Positions 1 to 12,448 of a DNA stretch of 64,000 nt are shown piece by piece. The notes under the pieces are model-generated. The model searched no databases, was not told where the DNA came from, and saw only the letters and a program-made list of their open reading frames with translations. The DNA comes from Agelas oroides (lineage: Eukaryota; Porifera; Demospongiae; Agelasida; Agelasidae), in the NCBI GenBank assembly GCA_949130485.1, contig OX422183.1:124001-188000 (forward strand), read 5' to 3'. Both the position numbers and the translations under genes were made by a program. The stretch's first letter is position 1. Each line of letters opens with the position of its first letter.

Positions 1-2954
1 CCCCAGACCAAAATTGTCATGGGTTGGTGACCAGTGAAATCTCGGCCCTGGGAACCAAGTCAGTGGAGCACAGTGGGACCTAAAACATGGCTCGGTTGTG
101 TGCACACATCGCAAGTTCTCAAGATAGGGATCATGTGAGCATAGACAAACTCTATGAGTACGCTTGCACTCTCTTTCAGGGAGCAAAGAGTATGTTCCTG
201 AATAGCTTGTAACATGTTGAGAATTTTTCAGGTGAAAACTTTCACTGGCCAGATTTGCCTCGTTTTGACTATAGTATGTTGTGTGTACCATGTGGGAAGT
301 CGTATGATACGTATGTTCCATCCTCCTCTAGTAGTGGGGGAAGAGAATTACTACCTTCTGTACAAAGATGTCATAGATTACCTTGGGTTCACGCCCTCTC
401 TCCTGTTGCCTAGCAACAGCCTCCTCTACTTCCTTCTGATACCCCTGTTGAACTTTGTGATGCAGGAGTCATATGGTGAGTGAGATTACTTTGGTCTCAT
501 CTGAGGAAGCCGGATAGAGCTGCAGTATGCTGTGGTGATGGGGGAGGGTGGAGGAGGGGAAAGAGAGTGAGGAGAAGAAGGGGTCAGGAGGGAAGGGGGG
601 AGAAGGAAGGGGGGTTAAAAATGAAATTATTTAAGTTTGTACAAATGATGAAAAATTCTACAGGATGTCAGTAATTGTAGGTTCCTTTTAGCAGTACAAA
701 TTGATTAGAGTATGCAAAATTTCTTGTAATCACTTTGTGCAAATCCTCTATTTGTTATATTCGGAAACACAGGCTAAATCTGAAGCCAATTGACACCTTA
801 GTACAGGTACATATCTACTCTTAGGTGTACAACAGCTTCTATCTACGTATGCATACTGTTGATTTCAACTCCCTTTGACCACAAGATTTGTTTGTTCTTC
901 ATAGTTCAATTGGTGTAAAGTGAAGTTAATTGAATCAACTACAAGACTCTATCTGGAAGTCAATGAAATGCACACTGTGCACCACTTCAGTGTTCAAAGA
1001 GTACACCAAGTTAGCCACACATTTCTGAGGCATCACAAGTTTTGCACAACTTAGCTATCTTTTACATCATCTACATCAGTTACACTAATACCTTCAGTTG
1101 ACACCAATAAGTGACTTTATGGCAAGTTGTACATTGACTTTAATCTTGTGAGGCTTTGTAAAACTAGACTATGCAGGGAACATGGATGGAACTCCAGTGA
1201 ATTTCAACATTGTGCCTGCATGGGCATATGATTGACACCAACAGCCACAAAATAGCATTTGTTCACATTTTCTGGATGTCAGAAATGCCATCACACTATG
1301 CTTGTGTTTCTGCTGTACGAATATTAGACTAATAATTTCATTTTTACGTGTATGTGAACTGTCATATTGAGGTGTACTAATTATTAGAGAAATTCTACGG
1401 TATGCCAGCTTCTCTAGCTAGTGAAGTCTCATTCCCAAAGTCTCCCCAAAATGGAAAAGAGCGTCTGATAAATGGGCTGGAGTGGAAGTGTACACTGCAG
1501 AATGTTAGGATTTTTAATAATTGCTGAACCTTCCTGCACCAGTAGAGCTTCGGCAGAACCAGACACTTGCAGAAGCATTCTACTCTTTACACTTCAGAAC
1601 TTTCCACAGTGAAGTAAAATCTGACCATGCAGTTTGCATTTCCAATAAACACATGTAAGAATGCTAATCAAAACCAATCAGAAGTGTGTCTGCATACCAG
1701 GTGCAGTGTACACTTCCTCCCCAGTCACTGGTACACTGGTAAGTCGATTTACCAGACTGTCCTATTTGATTTTTAGTCTGGTTCTGAGACTATCACACAA
1801 CAGTCACATGATGGTCACATGATCTCACCTCCACCTGTCTGTCCACTGTACTTGTCAGTGTAGCCCCTAGTAGAACACACTCCTGCACTCCTCAACCTTA
1901 TGACCTACAGGGCAAAGGGTATATCTATCATATATCACTCACAAGCAAGATCAAACCAACTCCAGCTTTCTGTATCGTGGAAGCCTTCCTGATGCACGAT
2001 GCTTCCCTCGGTCTACTGTGCAAGACGAGCTAAGACCATTATTGCAATTGACATGGCCTACAGGACAACAGATACCAAAGCTGATATATGTACCACACAA
2101 TACCTCCCTGCGAGAGTCTGGCTACGCGAGACTAGCTGCTGGCTGCCGGAGCCGTCATGACTATCACACTCACCATAATTTGGCAGATACAGAAGAATAA
2201 AGTCTATATAACTCTCTCATGTTTTCATGAGTCGATCACATCATAATTTGAACAGCCACTGTAGTTCATTCAATAGCTTCACAGTGCCAGAGCTCTACCA
2301 TCACACTGCATGCTCCACTATAGTCCTAGTCTCGCAAGCCAGACCTTTCAGCGCCGATCGCTCCAGTATGCGGCACCCTTCCCCTCAGCGTGCTGGATAC
2401 TGAATGCTCCATGCAGTCGTCATCAGGGTGAAAGTGACGACTGGAGCATTCAGTTGAAATGTTGGCAAGTTATTTTCCGAGCTCAAGTTGGTAACAGATA
2501 ACCTTCTCTTCATTTATGCAGAAACCAACTGAGAAGCCACTGGTTGTAAACTCCACATTCATGCATGGTAATTGGTTACACCCATGGGTGTTACCTGTGG
2601 ACGACACATAGAGACAAATGGTGCCTTCCAACGGTAACAGTTTGCAGGTTTTAGGTTGCGGGATCTCAAACCTTCCCATATCATCAATGAGACAATGTGC
2701 TGAAGATTGTTTACAGGCCAACGTATATAGTTTACAGGCTGTTCTTTAAATCTCCCTGTGGACAACGACATGCATGTAGAGACAAATGGTGCCTTCCAAC
2801 GGAGACAGTTTACAGGCAGGATCTCAAACCTCCCATCATCAATGAGACAATGTGCTGAAGATTGTTTACAGGCCAACGAATATATGTAAATCAGAAAAAG
2901 AAAAGTGATGCCAAGTGATAAAAATAAAAGATGGAAAACTCAAAACAAGAGCTG
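1..2954. other. Left flank and 3' region of KMT2-A, no confident gene
   Basis: No reading frame here has convincing family features. An open frame at 214-483 is interrupted in copy B by a deletion of about 340 bp (copy A 349-690), so it is probably not coding. At 2606-2724 and 2769-2879 a segment of about 110 bp is locally repeated, while copy B holds one version. A small inverted repeat lies around 2398-2456. The rest is AT-rich unique sequence shared with 32263-33582. Confidence 0.5.
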
Positions 2955-3189
2955 TCAGTTCAAAGTCTTGCGACATCGCCGGGAGCCACAGTTGCACGGA
3001 ATCTTTGCCTCTTCAATGGGGAACTTGTAGTCATACGTAAGCTCCTCTCCCGGTACAATCCTGCGGGGGAGAGGGGAGGAGGAACACTCAATATAGGTGG
3101 TTCCAGGAGGGGACAAGCTCATGTGCACAAAATATCTTAAATTTCACTCAGGCCAGGATTAGCTTGATGGTATCCATGTGCCAAATCCT

Positions 3190-3584
3190 AGCTTCGTTCC
3201 CAGGCCCCGCCCAGCTTTCCGTCGCTTATTAGTACAGTAAAGCGGGAGAGGGCCTGGTATATTTTCTCACGTGAGTGACGTCAGGATAGAAAGGATGGTA
3301 GAAAGGGTTTAATTGTGCGTGGACGCACTGGGCCCAGAACAGCGAAAAGAGCCAAGGTACCAGGTAACTTACAACACGTATATAGCTAGCAGGAGGCGAC
3401 TGTCTTACACACTAAGCGTTGAGTGTGTAGTCGGTTTAAAATACGCGAAACGCAGCCTGTTAGTTCTGCAAAATTTCGCCATTTTCCGATTACGTCATGC
3501 TCACGTGAGAAAAGATACCAGGCTCTCCACGGCTTTTCCGTACTGCAAGCGACGGAAAGCTGGGCGGGGCCTGGGAACGAGGCT
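3190..3584. mobile_element. Palindromic MITE-like element (CTCGTTCCCAGG family)
   Basis: Long inverted repeat in the last KMT2 intron. The left end reads as AGCTTCGTTCCCAGGCCCCG and the right end is close to its reverse complement. A second nested inverted pair contains CTCACGTGAG. The copy B counterpart is 33818-34212. The same terminal motif recurs at many places in the window, marking a high-copy non-autonomous family. No transposase is present. Confidence 0.75.
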
Positions 3585-4000
3585 ACCTAATCCCATTCAA
3601 AACAGATAATACAGTGTAATTAGCTCAGAAGTGCCCTAAAGGTCAAGTGAGGTGGATTACAGCAGAGATAACAGAGATGGAATGGATTTTGCCAAAATTT
3701 ACGGACAAACTGCAGCAAAACGCTGCTGTCACATCCACGCTACAGCACACCTCGTCAGGCAATGCTTACTAACAGACTTATCTCCTGTGTAGGTCCAAGC
3801 TGTATGTATACATATCAATTATTCCACAGTATCAGCATGCTCAGGTGCTATGCATGGCTATGAATTAGCACTCAACGAAGAGAGGTTGGAGAGGGAGTGC
3901 TTACTTTCTGAGGGCAAATATCATAATCTTCTTCTGTCCGTCAACAGTGATGACCTTTGAGTAGCAGTTTGGCTGCAGAGAGAAACATAACACAATGTAA

Positions 4001-4104
4001 GCCTTGTACCCAGGCCTCCCCCTTTTTTTGTTCTTTGGTTCTTCTGTGTATTATACTGAACGCAAACCAAAGAGCAAAAAATGGGAGCGGCCTGGGAACG
4101 AGGC
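4001..4104. mobile_element. Short MITE-like element, CTCGTTCCCAGG family
   Basis: About 104 bp bounded by GCCTTGTACCCAGGCC and GGCCTGGGAACGAGGC, with an interior that folds back on itself. It lies in the intron before the SET exon at 3972. The copy B counterpart is 34631-34734. Confidence 0.6.
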
Positions 4105-4534
4105 CACCCAGACGGCTCGTTGAGGCTAAAAACAATGTGACTGCGCAGGCCTCCACTCACACATCCACAACAAGATTAAAAATGCACAACATAAATTAGT
4201 TGCTTTCTGGTATACATACATGTGTAAGTGCTAAGATACAAAGATTTAGCATGCATCAGTGATTAGAACCCCTTAGGCCACCATTCAATACATCGACTGA
4301 CATACTAAGACAGACAGGCTGATTGACTGACCATCCAGGCCTCCCCCTCACACGCTCACCTCACAGGCGTGGTTGATGAATCTAGCCTCATTGCCTGACA
4401 TGGTCGCATCCACCACTTCATCCGAGTCGATGCGGAACATGTAACATCCAATACCCTAGTGAAATGGACAGAATTCTCAATGAACATGTATCCACACACA
4501 CACACTCACCCACCCACACCCAACCACCCACACA

Positions 4535-4544
4535 CATACTCCTT
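4535..4544 (-). other. Destroyed splice donor inside the SET domain of KMT2-A
   Basis: After the codons for Glu-Ser-Lys the minus strand of copy A reads GAGTATG. Copy B (36355 downwards) and both displaced SET fragments read GTGTGTG. The next GT in copy A lies two bases further on and would shift the frame of the following SET exon (starts 4455). Confidence 0.7.
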
Positions 4545-5195
4545 GCTCTCATAAAGTTTTTCCCGCTTGTCAGTTAGCACAGATCGGATGACGGTGCCAG
4601 CATATTCAATCACCATCTCTCCAGGCTCAATCTCCCTAATGCAGTACAGCCCTAGACCATGGATGCCTGACTGGAACACACCCACATGTTGCTTGTACGT
4701 CTTTTGAAGGTTACGGTAGCGCATAGCCATCGGCAGATCCAATGCTGACTGCATCCTGGGTGGAACAACACATTGGGCACTCAACTCACAGATTGTACAC
4801 AAGTCCATCACTGCTGAGAACAACTCGAACATTATTCTGTTCCATACGGCAATAGTGTTACCATGTTTAAAGTTCTGTATGAACTTTGCAGAAGTTCTAC
4901 AGTGTTTTGAACGTGGTAACATGATTGAAATATGCAATTGTTTGATTTCACAACTCACTTGGTGACTCCAGCATTCTCGGCTACTGCCATTGCAGCCTCT
5001 AGTGCCGCAGTGTCTACCTCAGGTTTGAGAGGGCGGAAGGAGGACGTCAGGAAACTAAACATGTCCCGTGGAGAGCGAACACTGGAGATGAAAATCACAA
5101 ATATAAAAAGTATTTTACCTCCAAGATTGTTCAGCCCAAAGGCCAATCTTCAACTTAAGGAGAGGCACTTGACTTGGGAAGCAACAAGCAATGTG

Positions 5196-5575
5196 AGAGA
5201 GAAGCTGTGAGAGAGAAGCTATGAGAGAGAAGCTACGAGAGAGAAGCTACGAGAGAGAAGATACGAGAGGGAAGCTGTGAGAGAGAAGCTATGAGAGAGA
5301 AGCTACGAGAGAGAAGCTTGGGACTTACCCACAAAATGGCTCAGTCCTAGCACTGCCACTGGGGTTGAATGCTGCTCTCTGAAGGGGAGAAAGGAGCAGG
5401 TAGAGGGGAGGAGGATGGAATGAAGCAGAGGAGGGAAGGATGAGAGGAAGAGAGGGGAGGTGGGAAGGAGGGGGAATGAAGCAGAGGAGGGAAGGATGAG
5501 AGGAAGAGAGGGGAGGTGGGAAGGAGGGGGAATGAAGCAGAGGAGGGAAGGATGAGAGGGCCAGGAAGGGTAGGA
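5196..5575. repeat. Purine-rich tandem repeats in a KMT2-A intron
   Basis: Two arrays: about seven units of GAGAGAGAAGCTAYGA near 5200-5320, and two to three units of a 56-bp GGAAGGATGAGAGGAAG-type repeat near 5405-5565. Both are shorter in copy B (36999-37140), so the arrays changed length after duplication. The FYRC exon at 5378-5329 sits between them. Minus-strand open frames here are by-products of the repeat. Confidence 0.7.
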
Positions 5576-8074
5576 AAATGGAGTAAAACACAGTGAGAAG
5601 GGCAGGCCATGAATGAGCTTACGGTTGCCTGCCAGCTGGAGAGCTTCTTAGGATGGTGGTAGGTAAAGTGATATCCACTGCACTTCTCAGAGTTGGGCAG
5701 CTGCTCCAACAGTTGGACCACTAGAGGATGACCGAGGCCAAACTGACGGTAGACGTCTGTACCTGCACAGAGGGAAGGAGACCAGGTAGTTGGTGCCGGA
5801 CCCAAGCACACTACACACTCACCAGTGTAGGGGACGAAGGGCAGGTCTAGTTTGGCTCTCTGCAGCTGAAGCTCAGCAATCACTGAACACCACAACTCTG
5901 CAGATGAGAAGACCATACATACAATACCAGTGCAGGCTGCAGGGAAGGGGCCTAGTCAGCATGGTGGGCTTTAATTGGAAGGAGAGAGCCAAAGACTTCA
6001 CATGTAGCTTTGCTCTCCTCTACTACTACATACATGTACATCTTGGTTCTAAGACTCCCACCCATCTCCGGCCCCCTCGGCTTTTTTCAGTTGCAAAATG
6101 TATAAAAACAGACCGAAAGTTGGGAGGTGCCTGGGAACGAGATTAGTCAGTTTGTTGAAAATATACTGATATACATACAATATAGCAATTCGTATGATGA
6201 CAAATAGTATTTCCACTCAACCAATCAAAATGCTGCAATATTATCATAGTAGTCGGTTGTCTGCAAAATATGACAAAGACACACATTGACCTCTGACCTT
6301 CGAGGTTGTTGCAGGACAACTGCTCCCCCTGGGAGGTGGAGAGTGTGAAGGTGAGGCTGTGAGGGTTGGAGGGGAGACCTGCATGGAACCGCCTCACACA
6401 ACACGATCGCTGTACAGCATCTGAGCTGTCCTGGGAAGGAAGAGGGGAGGAGAGGAGGAGAGCGGAGGAAGGAGAGGAGGGTGGTGGTCGACGCTTGGGA
6501 ATACGAAAGTTTCTGATTGCTTCTGCGTTTGGGAAGTGAGATAGCTTGTGATCGTCAGTGGTGGGAGGGGAGGCGGGGATGCCGTACAGGACCAGCTGAG
6601 AGTGTTGTACTACTGGTACAAATCTTAGACTAGTGATTCCGTCCAGTGCCAGGGCAGGTTTCACGGCTGGTGGTGGCGGGCTGGAGAGTCTCCTGCATAA
6701 ACAACAGACAGAATATGCCAAGACTGAAATTTGAAGTTTTGTCAAACACTGCAACAATCTCTAAGGTAGACACTCATTCTAGTTAACCCTTAACCTGAAT
6801 CACAGCTTGCAAAATGTTGTCATATATGTCGTATAGCGGGAAAATTGGGCTAACCCTTAACCTGAATCTTAACCTACATGTACATCACAGCTTGCAAAAT
6901 GTTATGTAACCCTCCATTATTGCATACTGCAAGCGATCAAAACCTGGGAACGAGGCTAGAACATCTTGTGTTACAGGGGTATGTACCTTTCTCTGTATCA
7001 TATAATGCAGACCCATGCTCATATTTGTGTCTCGTACAGACTCTCCTCACACTGCACTGCACCCGTGTCTAAATGTGCTTGTGAAAATTACTAAGTTTAG
7101 TCAATTAAAGTTCCTAGTGTGTCCAGTTTGTTTCAGAACCCTGGTTTACCTCTCACAGTGGCGGAGGGTGTCCCAGGTGGTGGTCAGCTCCCCGACTGTC
7201 ACACAGGGACAGCCGAGGTCTGGAGCTTCCACTGTGGTACCCTCCATTGAGGGGGCGTGGCTGGTCCACCAGTCCTCCTCCTCAGGAGCACTAAGTATGA
7301 GAGTGTAGGTACACGGGACAGAGGGACAACGCACACTCCAGAAGTCACAGCGACACCTGCAGAGATCGCACACAACCAAATCATGAACCTTGAACTAAAA
7401 TAATATTCCCCACTCTTTTTGAACTTTCTCTCCCTCTAAAATCCAAATCTGCCATAATATTTCTCAGTCTGTTGAACTTTCTATGATGGGGCAAATAAGC
7501 CAGGGCATACTCTTTCTCCCCACCTTACAGATGGAGAGAAAAAGTGAACTACATCCTTCTCCCCTTCAGTACAGTGAAAATTTCAAGTGTACCCCCTACA
7601 CTCTTTTTCCCCATCATAGAGGGAGAAAAAGTTCTAAGAGCGTAAGTTCCTTCCCAACTAAACCCCATGTAATCATACACTGTGTGGCCAAAGAGCCGGG
7701 GAGGGGGCTGGAAACGAGGAGGAGACTTCACACAGTATAACTACACTCTCTTCTCTCCTCCCCACACACGAGGGCTACAGCAGTACCTGTACTGGTCTGG
7801 CAGCAGCAAGTTCGGCATCTCTGAGAGTTCCGTGAGAGAGCCCAGACCTTGCACACACAGTGACCCTGGAACAAACACATGAGGAGATGAACAAGGTCGC
7901 TAAGCTCACAGTGACCCTGGAACAAACACACGAGGAGACGAGATCTTACCAATCTGAATGCTGGTCTTGGCCGGTTGAAGGGAGCGTGGGATCTTGCGAC
8001 TGGTTCTGTCTGGATGAACCTCCACTATCACACATCGTAACACAGCAATATCAGCATCAGCCAAGACAGCCTGG

Positions 8075-8200
8075 TGAAGTGAGGGGGAGAGGGGGAGTGG
8101 AGGAAGGGAGGAGGGGGGAAAGAGAGGAAGGGAGGAAGGGGGAGGGGGAGAGGAGGAAGGGAGGGAGAGGGAGAAGGGAGGGAGTGGAGGGGGAGAGTGA
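8075..8200. repeat. G-rich purine tract
   Basis: Nearly pure G/A sequence with many GGGA and GGAGG runs in the KMT2-A intron between exons 8533-8375 and 8070-7950. Similar tracts lie at 9300-9450 and 9668-9765 in copy A, and at 39640-39785 and 40910-41040 in copy B. Several GGGAGGGAGGGAGGG runs fit a G-quadruplex pattern. Apparent proline/serine-rich frames on the other strand are artefacts. Confidence 0.65.
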
Positions 8201-9016
8201 AATGTTGCCAGGTTGTGGGTAGCTGCAACTTAATTGTTACTGGGTAAAACGATGATGTACATGGATCCGGAGAAGTGACGTTGTGAGTGGCTACAACTCA
8301 ATTGCTATCAACAATCTCTCAGGAAGGGATGTAACAAGGAAGGGAAGGAATATAGTGACCATCAAATGCTGTACCTTGCCCTCTGTGAGGCTGGTGTGTT
8401 GCTCGCAGTAAACCTCCTTGTTTTCGAGGAAGAGACACTTGGCCTTGCGGGCACACTGAAAGTGGTAGTTGGCTGTGCACCAGCATGCACAACACCCCAC
8501 GGTCGCACCCACTTCACGACACACATCACAACACTGGAGGGGAAGAGAACAGCTTGGATTTAAAAAAGCATGTGTACACTACGATCAAAAATAACAGGAG
8601 GAAGCTAGGGCGTAAATGTGTCTACTAAGTGCATATGAGCTTCATCCTCAACTGAAAATTCAGCACTGGATATCGCCATGGACGTCACACTATGCCAGAT
8701 GTTGCAAGAGTTGGCAACCTGAACTTGTATGGTATGGTACAACAAGCCTTGCTAAACTTTGCTGCACTTGGCAACAACAATTCTTGAAGCTATTAATTTG
8801 TAGGCAGGAAAAAATCTCAATACAGTGTTTCGAATAATGATGGGGGTTGATGTCTACAGGGAGACTCCTACAGATATAGATATATTGAGCTCAAAATTAC
8901 TGTAGTTAGCAGCCTACCAGTCGCACACCCCTGCTGATGGCCGCATGCACACAGCACAGGATCCCAGAGCACTCCTCGTACACCTCTGCCGACCACACGG
9001 CACAGTTGACATGCAC

Positions 9017-9019
9017 CTA
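9017..9019 (-). other. Nonsense codon in extended PHD exon of KMT2-A
   Basis: On the minus strand the exon reads Asp-Glu-TAG-Val-His. Copy B has TGG at 40625-40627, matching the Trp of the conserved E-W-x-H-V-N-C motif of KMT2 extended PHD domains. One G-to-A change explains it. Confidence 0.85.
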
Positions 9020-11256
9020 CTCGTCCACTGCACAGGGCAAGAGCCGCCCAGCCTCCTACAGGACCAGCAACAAGACATCATGAAATGGTGAAACTAGAAG
9101 GGGCCAATAGTGGCCTTTAGGACAAGACGTGGTGCTCACCATTGGCTCTGCGTCTCCCTCCACTGAACACAGTACACACCGTCTACCATCCTCTGTGTGG
9201 TGCTGCTCTGGCTCACATCTGCCCAGTGAGTCCTGGGGCATGTCTTCCTGTACCTGTACACCTGAGGCATAGCAGTGGTCGTGCACGAGCGGTGGGGGCC
9301 TGGAGAGGGAGGGAGGGAGGGAGGGAGGAGAGGGAGGGAGGAGAGGGGGGAAGGGAAGGTGGGAGGAAGAGAGGAGGGAGGAAGGGAGGGAGAGGGAGGG
9401 AGAGGGAGGGAGAGGGAGGGAGGGAGGGAGGGGGGGAGGGAGAGGAGGAGAGGCGAAGTACATGTCCTTGGATAAACAAGAGAATGCCAGTTCAATCGTC
9501 TTACCAATTGAGCTCCAGTGCCTTCAACTTCTTCTCGTCCTCTCTCCTGACTCCTCCCTCCTCACCCTTGTAATCTTCACTCTGTTTTTCCTTCTCTCCC
9601 TCCTCTTTGTTAGTGTCTCCCTCAAACCCATCCAGATGGAACCATGGGAAGTACTCCGCCATTAGCTGGAGACAGAGGGAGGGAGGGGGAGAGGGAGAGG
9701 GAGGGAGAGAGGGAGAGAGAGAAGGAGGGGGAGGGAGTGAGAGGAGAGGGAGAGAGGGAGACGTTCACTCTCTTCTACTACTTCAAACCAAACAGTAAAA
9801 CATGAGAACGTGGAGGTACATGTATATGAGGTGTCCTGTCCTGTGTTGGTACCTTGACAAAGTTGGTTCTCATGGTGACAGTGGAGCGGTACACCAACGA
9901 CCCTGGTTTGTGGTCCTTCAGACAGGCTTGCAGTGCCACGCCCACCTCCCTTGCAAACTGCGGCACAGTGGAGAACTGCTGACCGGCCAGCTGCACTCTG
10001 TGGCCAGGAACATTTAGCGCCGACACCATCTGTAGAGTGATACGTACATGTAACTATAGTGATATGCACATGATAAACTACAGCTGACATGCAATAGTGG
10101 ATGTCAAATCCACGATACCAATTAACATTTTTAGCTTCATATATAGCATCACGTGGGCACTCCATTTTGCTCTTCTCTAGCATTTTCTGCAGTCCCCAAT
10201 CAACCGCCCTACAATTTTAATAAATCACATTTGACCATCAAGCTGAGCCTCTTCCAACAGTCATGGCAACTATGGTGACCAATAGTGGATGTCCAATCTA
10301 ATTGAAATGTCTCATAGCGTCACGTGGGCACTCCATTTTGCTCTTCTCTAGCACTGGCATCTTGTGCAAGAGACAGCAGTCCTTAATCAACTGCACTAAA
10401 ATGGTGACAATCACATTTGACCATCAGGCGGAGCCTCTTCCAACAGTCATGGCAAGCACAATTCTGAGATGTATAGTGTACATTACTCAATGATTGCACA
10501 CAGGGCAAAGAGCCAGTTTGTCTACAAAGGGTCTGACTGGACTTTGTGTTTTGGAGAGCTCAGTGAACGAATGTTGAAACCATTGTCCAACAGCACGCAC
10601 AGGTATAAACATGTATAGACGACGATGCATTCACCATGCACATACCATGTATTGAACATAAACAGTACGTGCTTGTACCATGTATAAGTAGTTCCATATA
10701 TGACCTGTTTGCATACTTTTTGGCATGCCATCTCTACATCTTTTTACATTTTTAATGTTTGAGTAGTAATAAATACCTGCATGTAACATGCATGTACAGT
10801 AACATGCATGTAGCATACCTGAAAAACATCCCAAAACCACTCACAAAACATGTTCGTGCATGTATCATGTATCACGCATGTAGTTAACCTGAAACTTTCA
10901 TGTTACATGCATGTATGTAACATGAATGGTTTCAGTGTCTGAAACATCTAGCAGGATGCATGTAACGAATGCATGCCATTTTGTTAAGGGGAAACATCAC
11001 AGAACATGCACACAGTAATATGGAATACTTACCTCAGTGAATGATGTGTGCATATACTCATTGACAGCCATTCTCCACCCTGCCTCCCCTCCCTCTGCTC
11101 CACGACACAGCCGACAGTGAAACACCACCGACTCCGGCAGGTCTGACAGAATTTCATACTCTTCGTCTACACAAAGGTTGACAGGAGATCAATGAGAGTC
11201 ACTCCAGTATAGTGTCTTTAAACAGGAGTGTTGCACCAGCAATATGCCAGCCTTTA

Positions 11257-11312
11257 GCTAGCCTCGTTCCCAGCCTCTTTCTCAGAGGAAATGAGCCTGG
11301 GAACGAGGCTAG
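11257..11312. repeat. Small hairpin of the CTCGTTCCCAGG family
   Basis: AGCTAGCCTCGTTCCCAG on the left and its reverse complement on the right, with a short loop. It lies in the intron between the two PHD3 exons. Identical placement in copy B (42657-42712), so it predates the duplication. Confidence 0.65.
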
Positions 11313-12448
11313 CCTTCAGCAACGTACAAGGAACAAGAAACAAGCTACTGAAGGAAAATAACAAAATTTCATTAATAGCCATTCACTCGTGCTATTAATC
11401 CCAAATTGCACTCGAAACCATGCTATCAATTATACAAAGAACTGAAGTGCAAGAGGTGTTGAGATCTGGCAAGTACGAAAGATGTGTTTTCCTAACAAAA
11501 AAGCGCAAGGTCTGGCAAGTACGAAATCCCTCCCTCCCAAATGAAGTCCTCGATAGAAGGTTACGAAATGAAGCCAACCTTAGAGTCATAGTCACTGTCA
11601 GAGTAGCACTCTCCGCACACAGGACAGTAGTTTCCTGGGAGGAGAACAAGAGAGACCTTGTTACCCTCACCACGTGGGAACAAGACTAGCCAGCGTACCT
11701 CTCTCTTTCAGCTGGTGGCAGTCTACACAGTAGGTGAAATCATCCCTCCACTGCGTGCCTGCAATCTGTTACCATCGACAGATGAAACAGGCCAAAGGGG
11801 ACGGAGAAGAAAAGGGAAGAAGGAGTCAATCAACACAGATGAAACCTTGCAGCCCCGGCCTGGTGTACCTTGCAGGGTGAGGAAGATTTGCAACTGAGAC
11901 ATGCGGTGCAGTCCACACATTTCCATCTTCCACAGACAGTGGTAGATTGATGGTCACTCAGACAGCCCGGGTGGAACCAACGCCCACACACCACACAACA
12001 CACCGTGACACTGGAGAGAGAGGGAGAAGGAAGAACAGCATGTGAGGACAGATTTAGACTCTTTTGAAATGAGGGCATAAAAAAACATCCGAGCTAGAAA
12101 GAATAGCTCCGAAGGGTTGCCGAACAACAAGCGTGAAATATCCGCAGTGACAAAATTTAGCTAACGTGAGTCAAATCGCCAACGGAACGGAAGTCAATAG
12201 ACGTCCATACAATTTTATTTGCACCGGAAGTTAAGCTTCCTGTTTAAAAACGGCTGGTACAACAATTCTCATTATATATTCATCGACGTATATTTCTTTC
12301 TGTACTTCTGTACTGAGAAGTCCAAGTAATGTAAGCAAATTAATAATAACATGAACAAAATAATTATGCATGATTTTAAAGACTATACAAATAACAAAGA
12401 AAGTATGATTGTACTCAGGAGGCTTCAGGAGCAGCAGCTGATACAAAG

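Larger units (their letters stand above)
2955..12010 (-). pseudogene. KMT2: KMT2/trithorax-like histone H3K4 methyltransferase, copy A (decaying)
   Basis: Minus-strand multi-exon gene. Exons seen: 12010-11869, 11765-11699, 11634-11579, 11166-11033, 10029-9853, 9665-9505, 9299-9140, 9055-8918, 8533-8375, 8070-7950, 7865-7787, 7356-7150, 6692-6298, 5897-5823, 5762-5623, 5378-5329, 5081-4959, 4755-4542, 4455-4360, 3972-3905, 3060-2955. Exon order gives PHD2 end, PHD3 start, bromodomain-like helices, extended PHD (motif GATVGCC), FYRN, FYRC with a WIN-like GSARTE motif, then SET ([20 protein letters not shown]) and post-SET (CNCGSRRCR). From 11166 downwards, phases chain without error. Two lesions make it a probable pseudogene: TAG for Trp at 9017-9019 and loss of the GT donor after 4542. 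N-terminal exons (CXXC, PHD1) were not found. The family writes H3K4 methylation in COMPASS-like complexes with WDR5. Confidence 0.82.

Noticed and set aside
214-483. 89-codon hydrophobic frame at the left edge
   Set aside because: Half of it is deleted in copy B, and no family resemblance or clear splice borders.
9056-9507. Pro/Ser/Leu-rich frames (also 5325-5916 tail, 8028-8228, 40664-41100)
   Set aside because: Reverse-strand reading of G/A-rich intron tracts next to real KMT2 exons.
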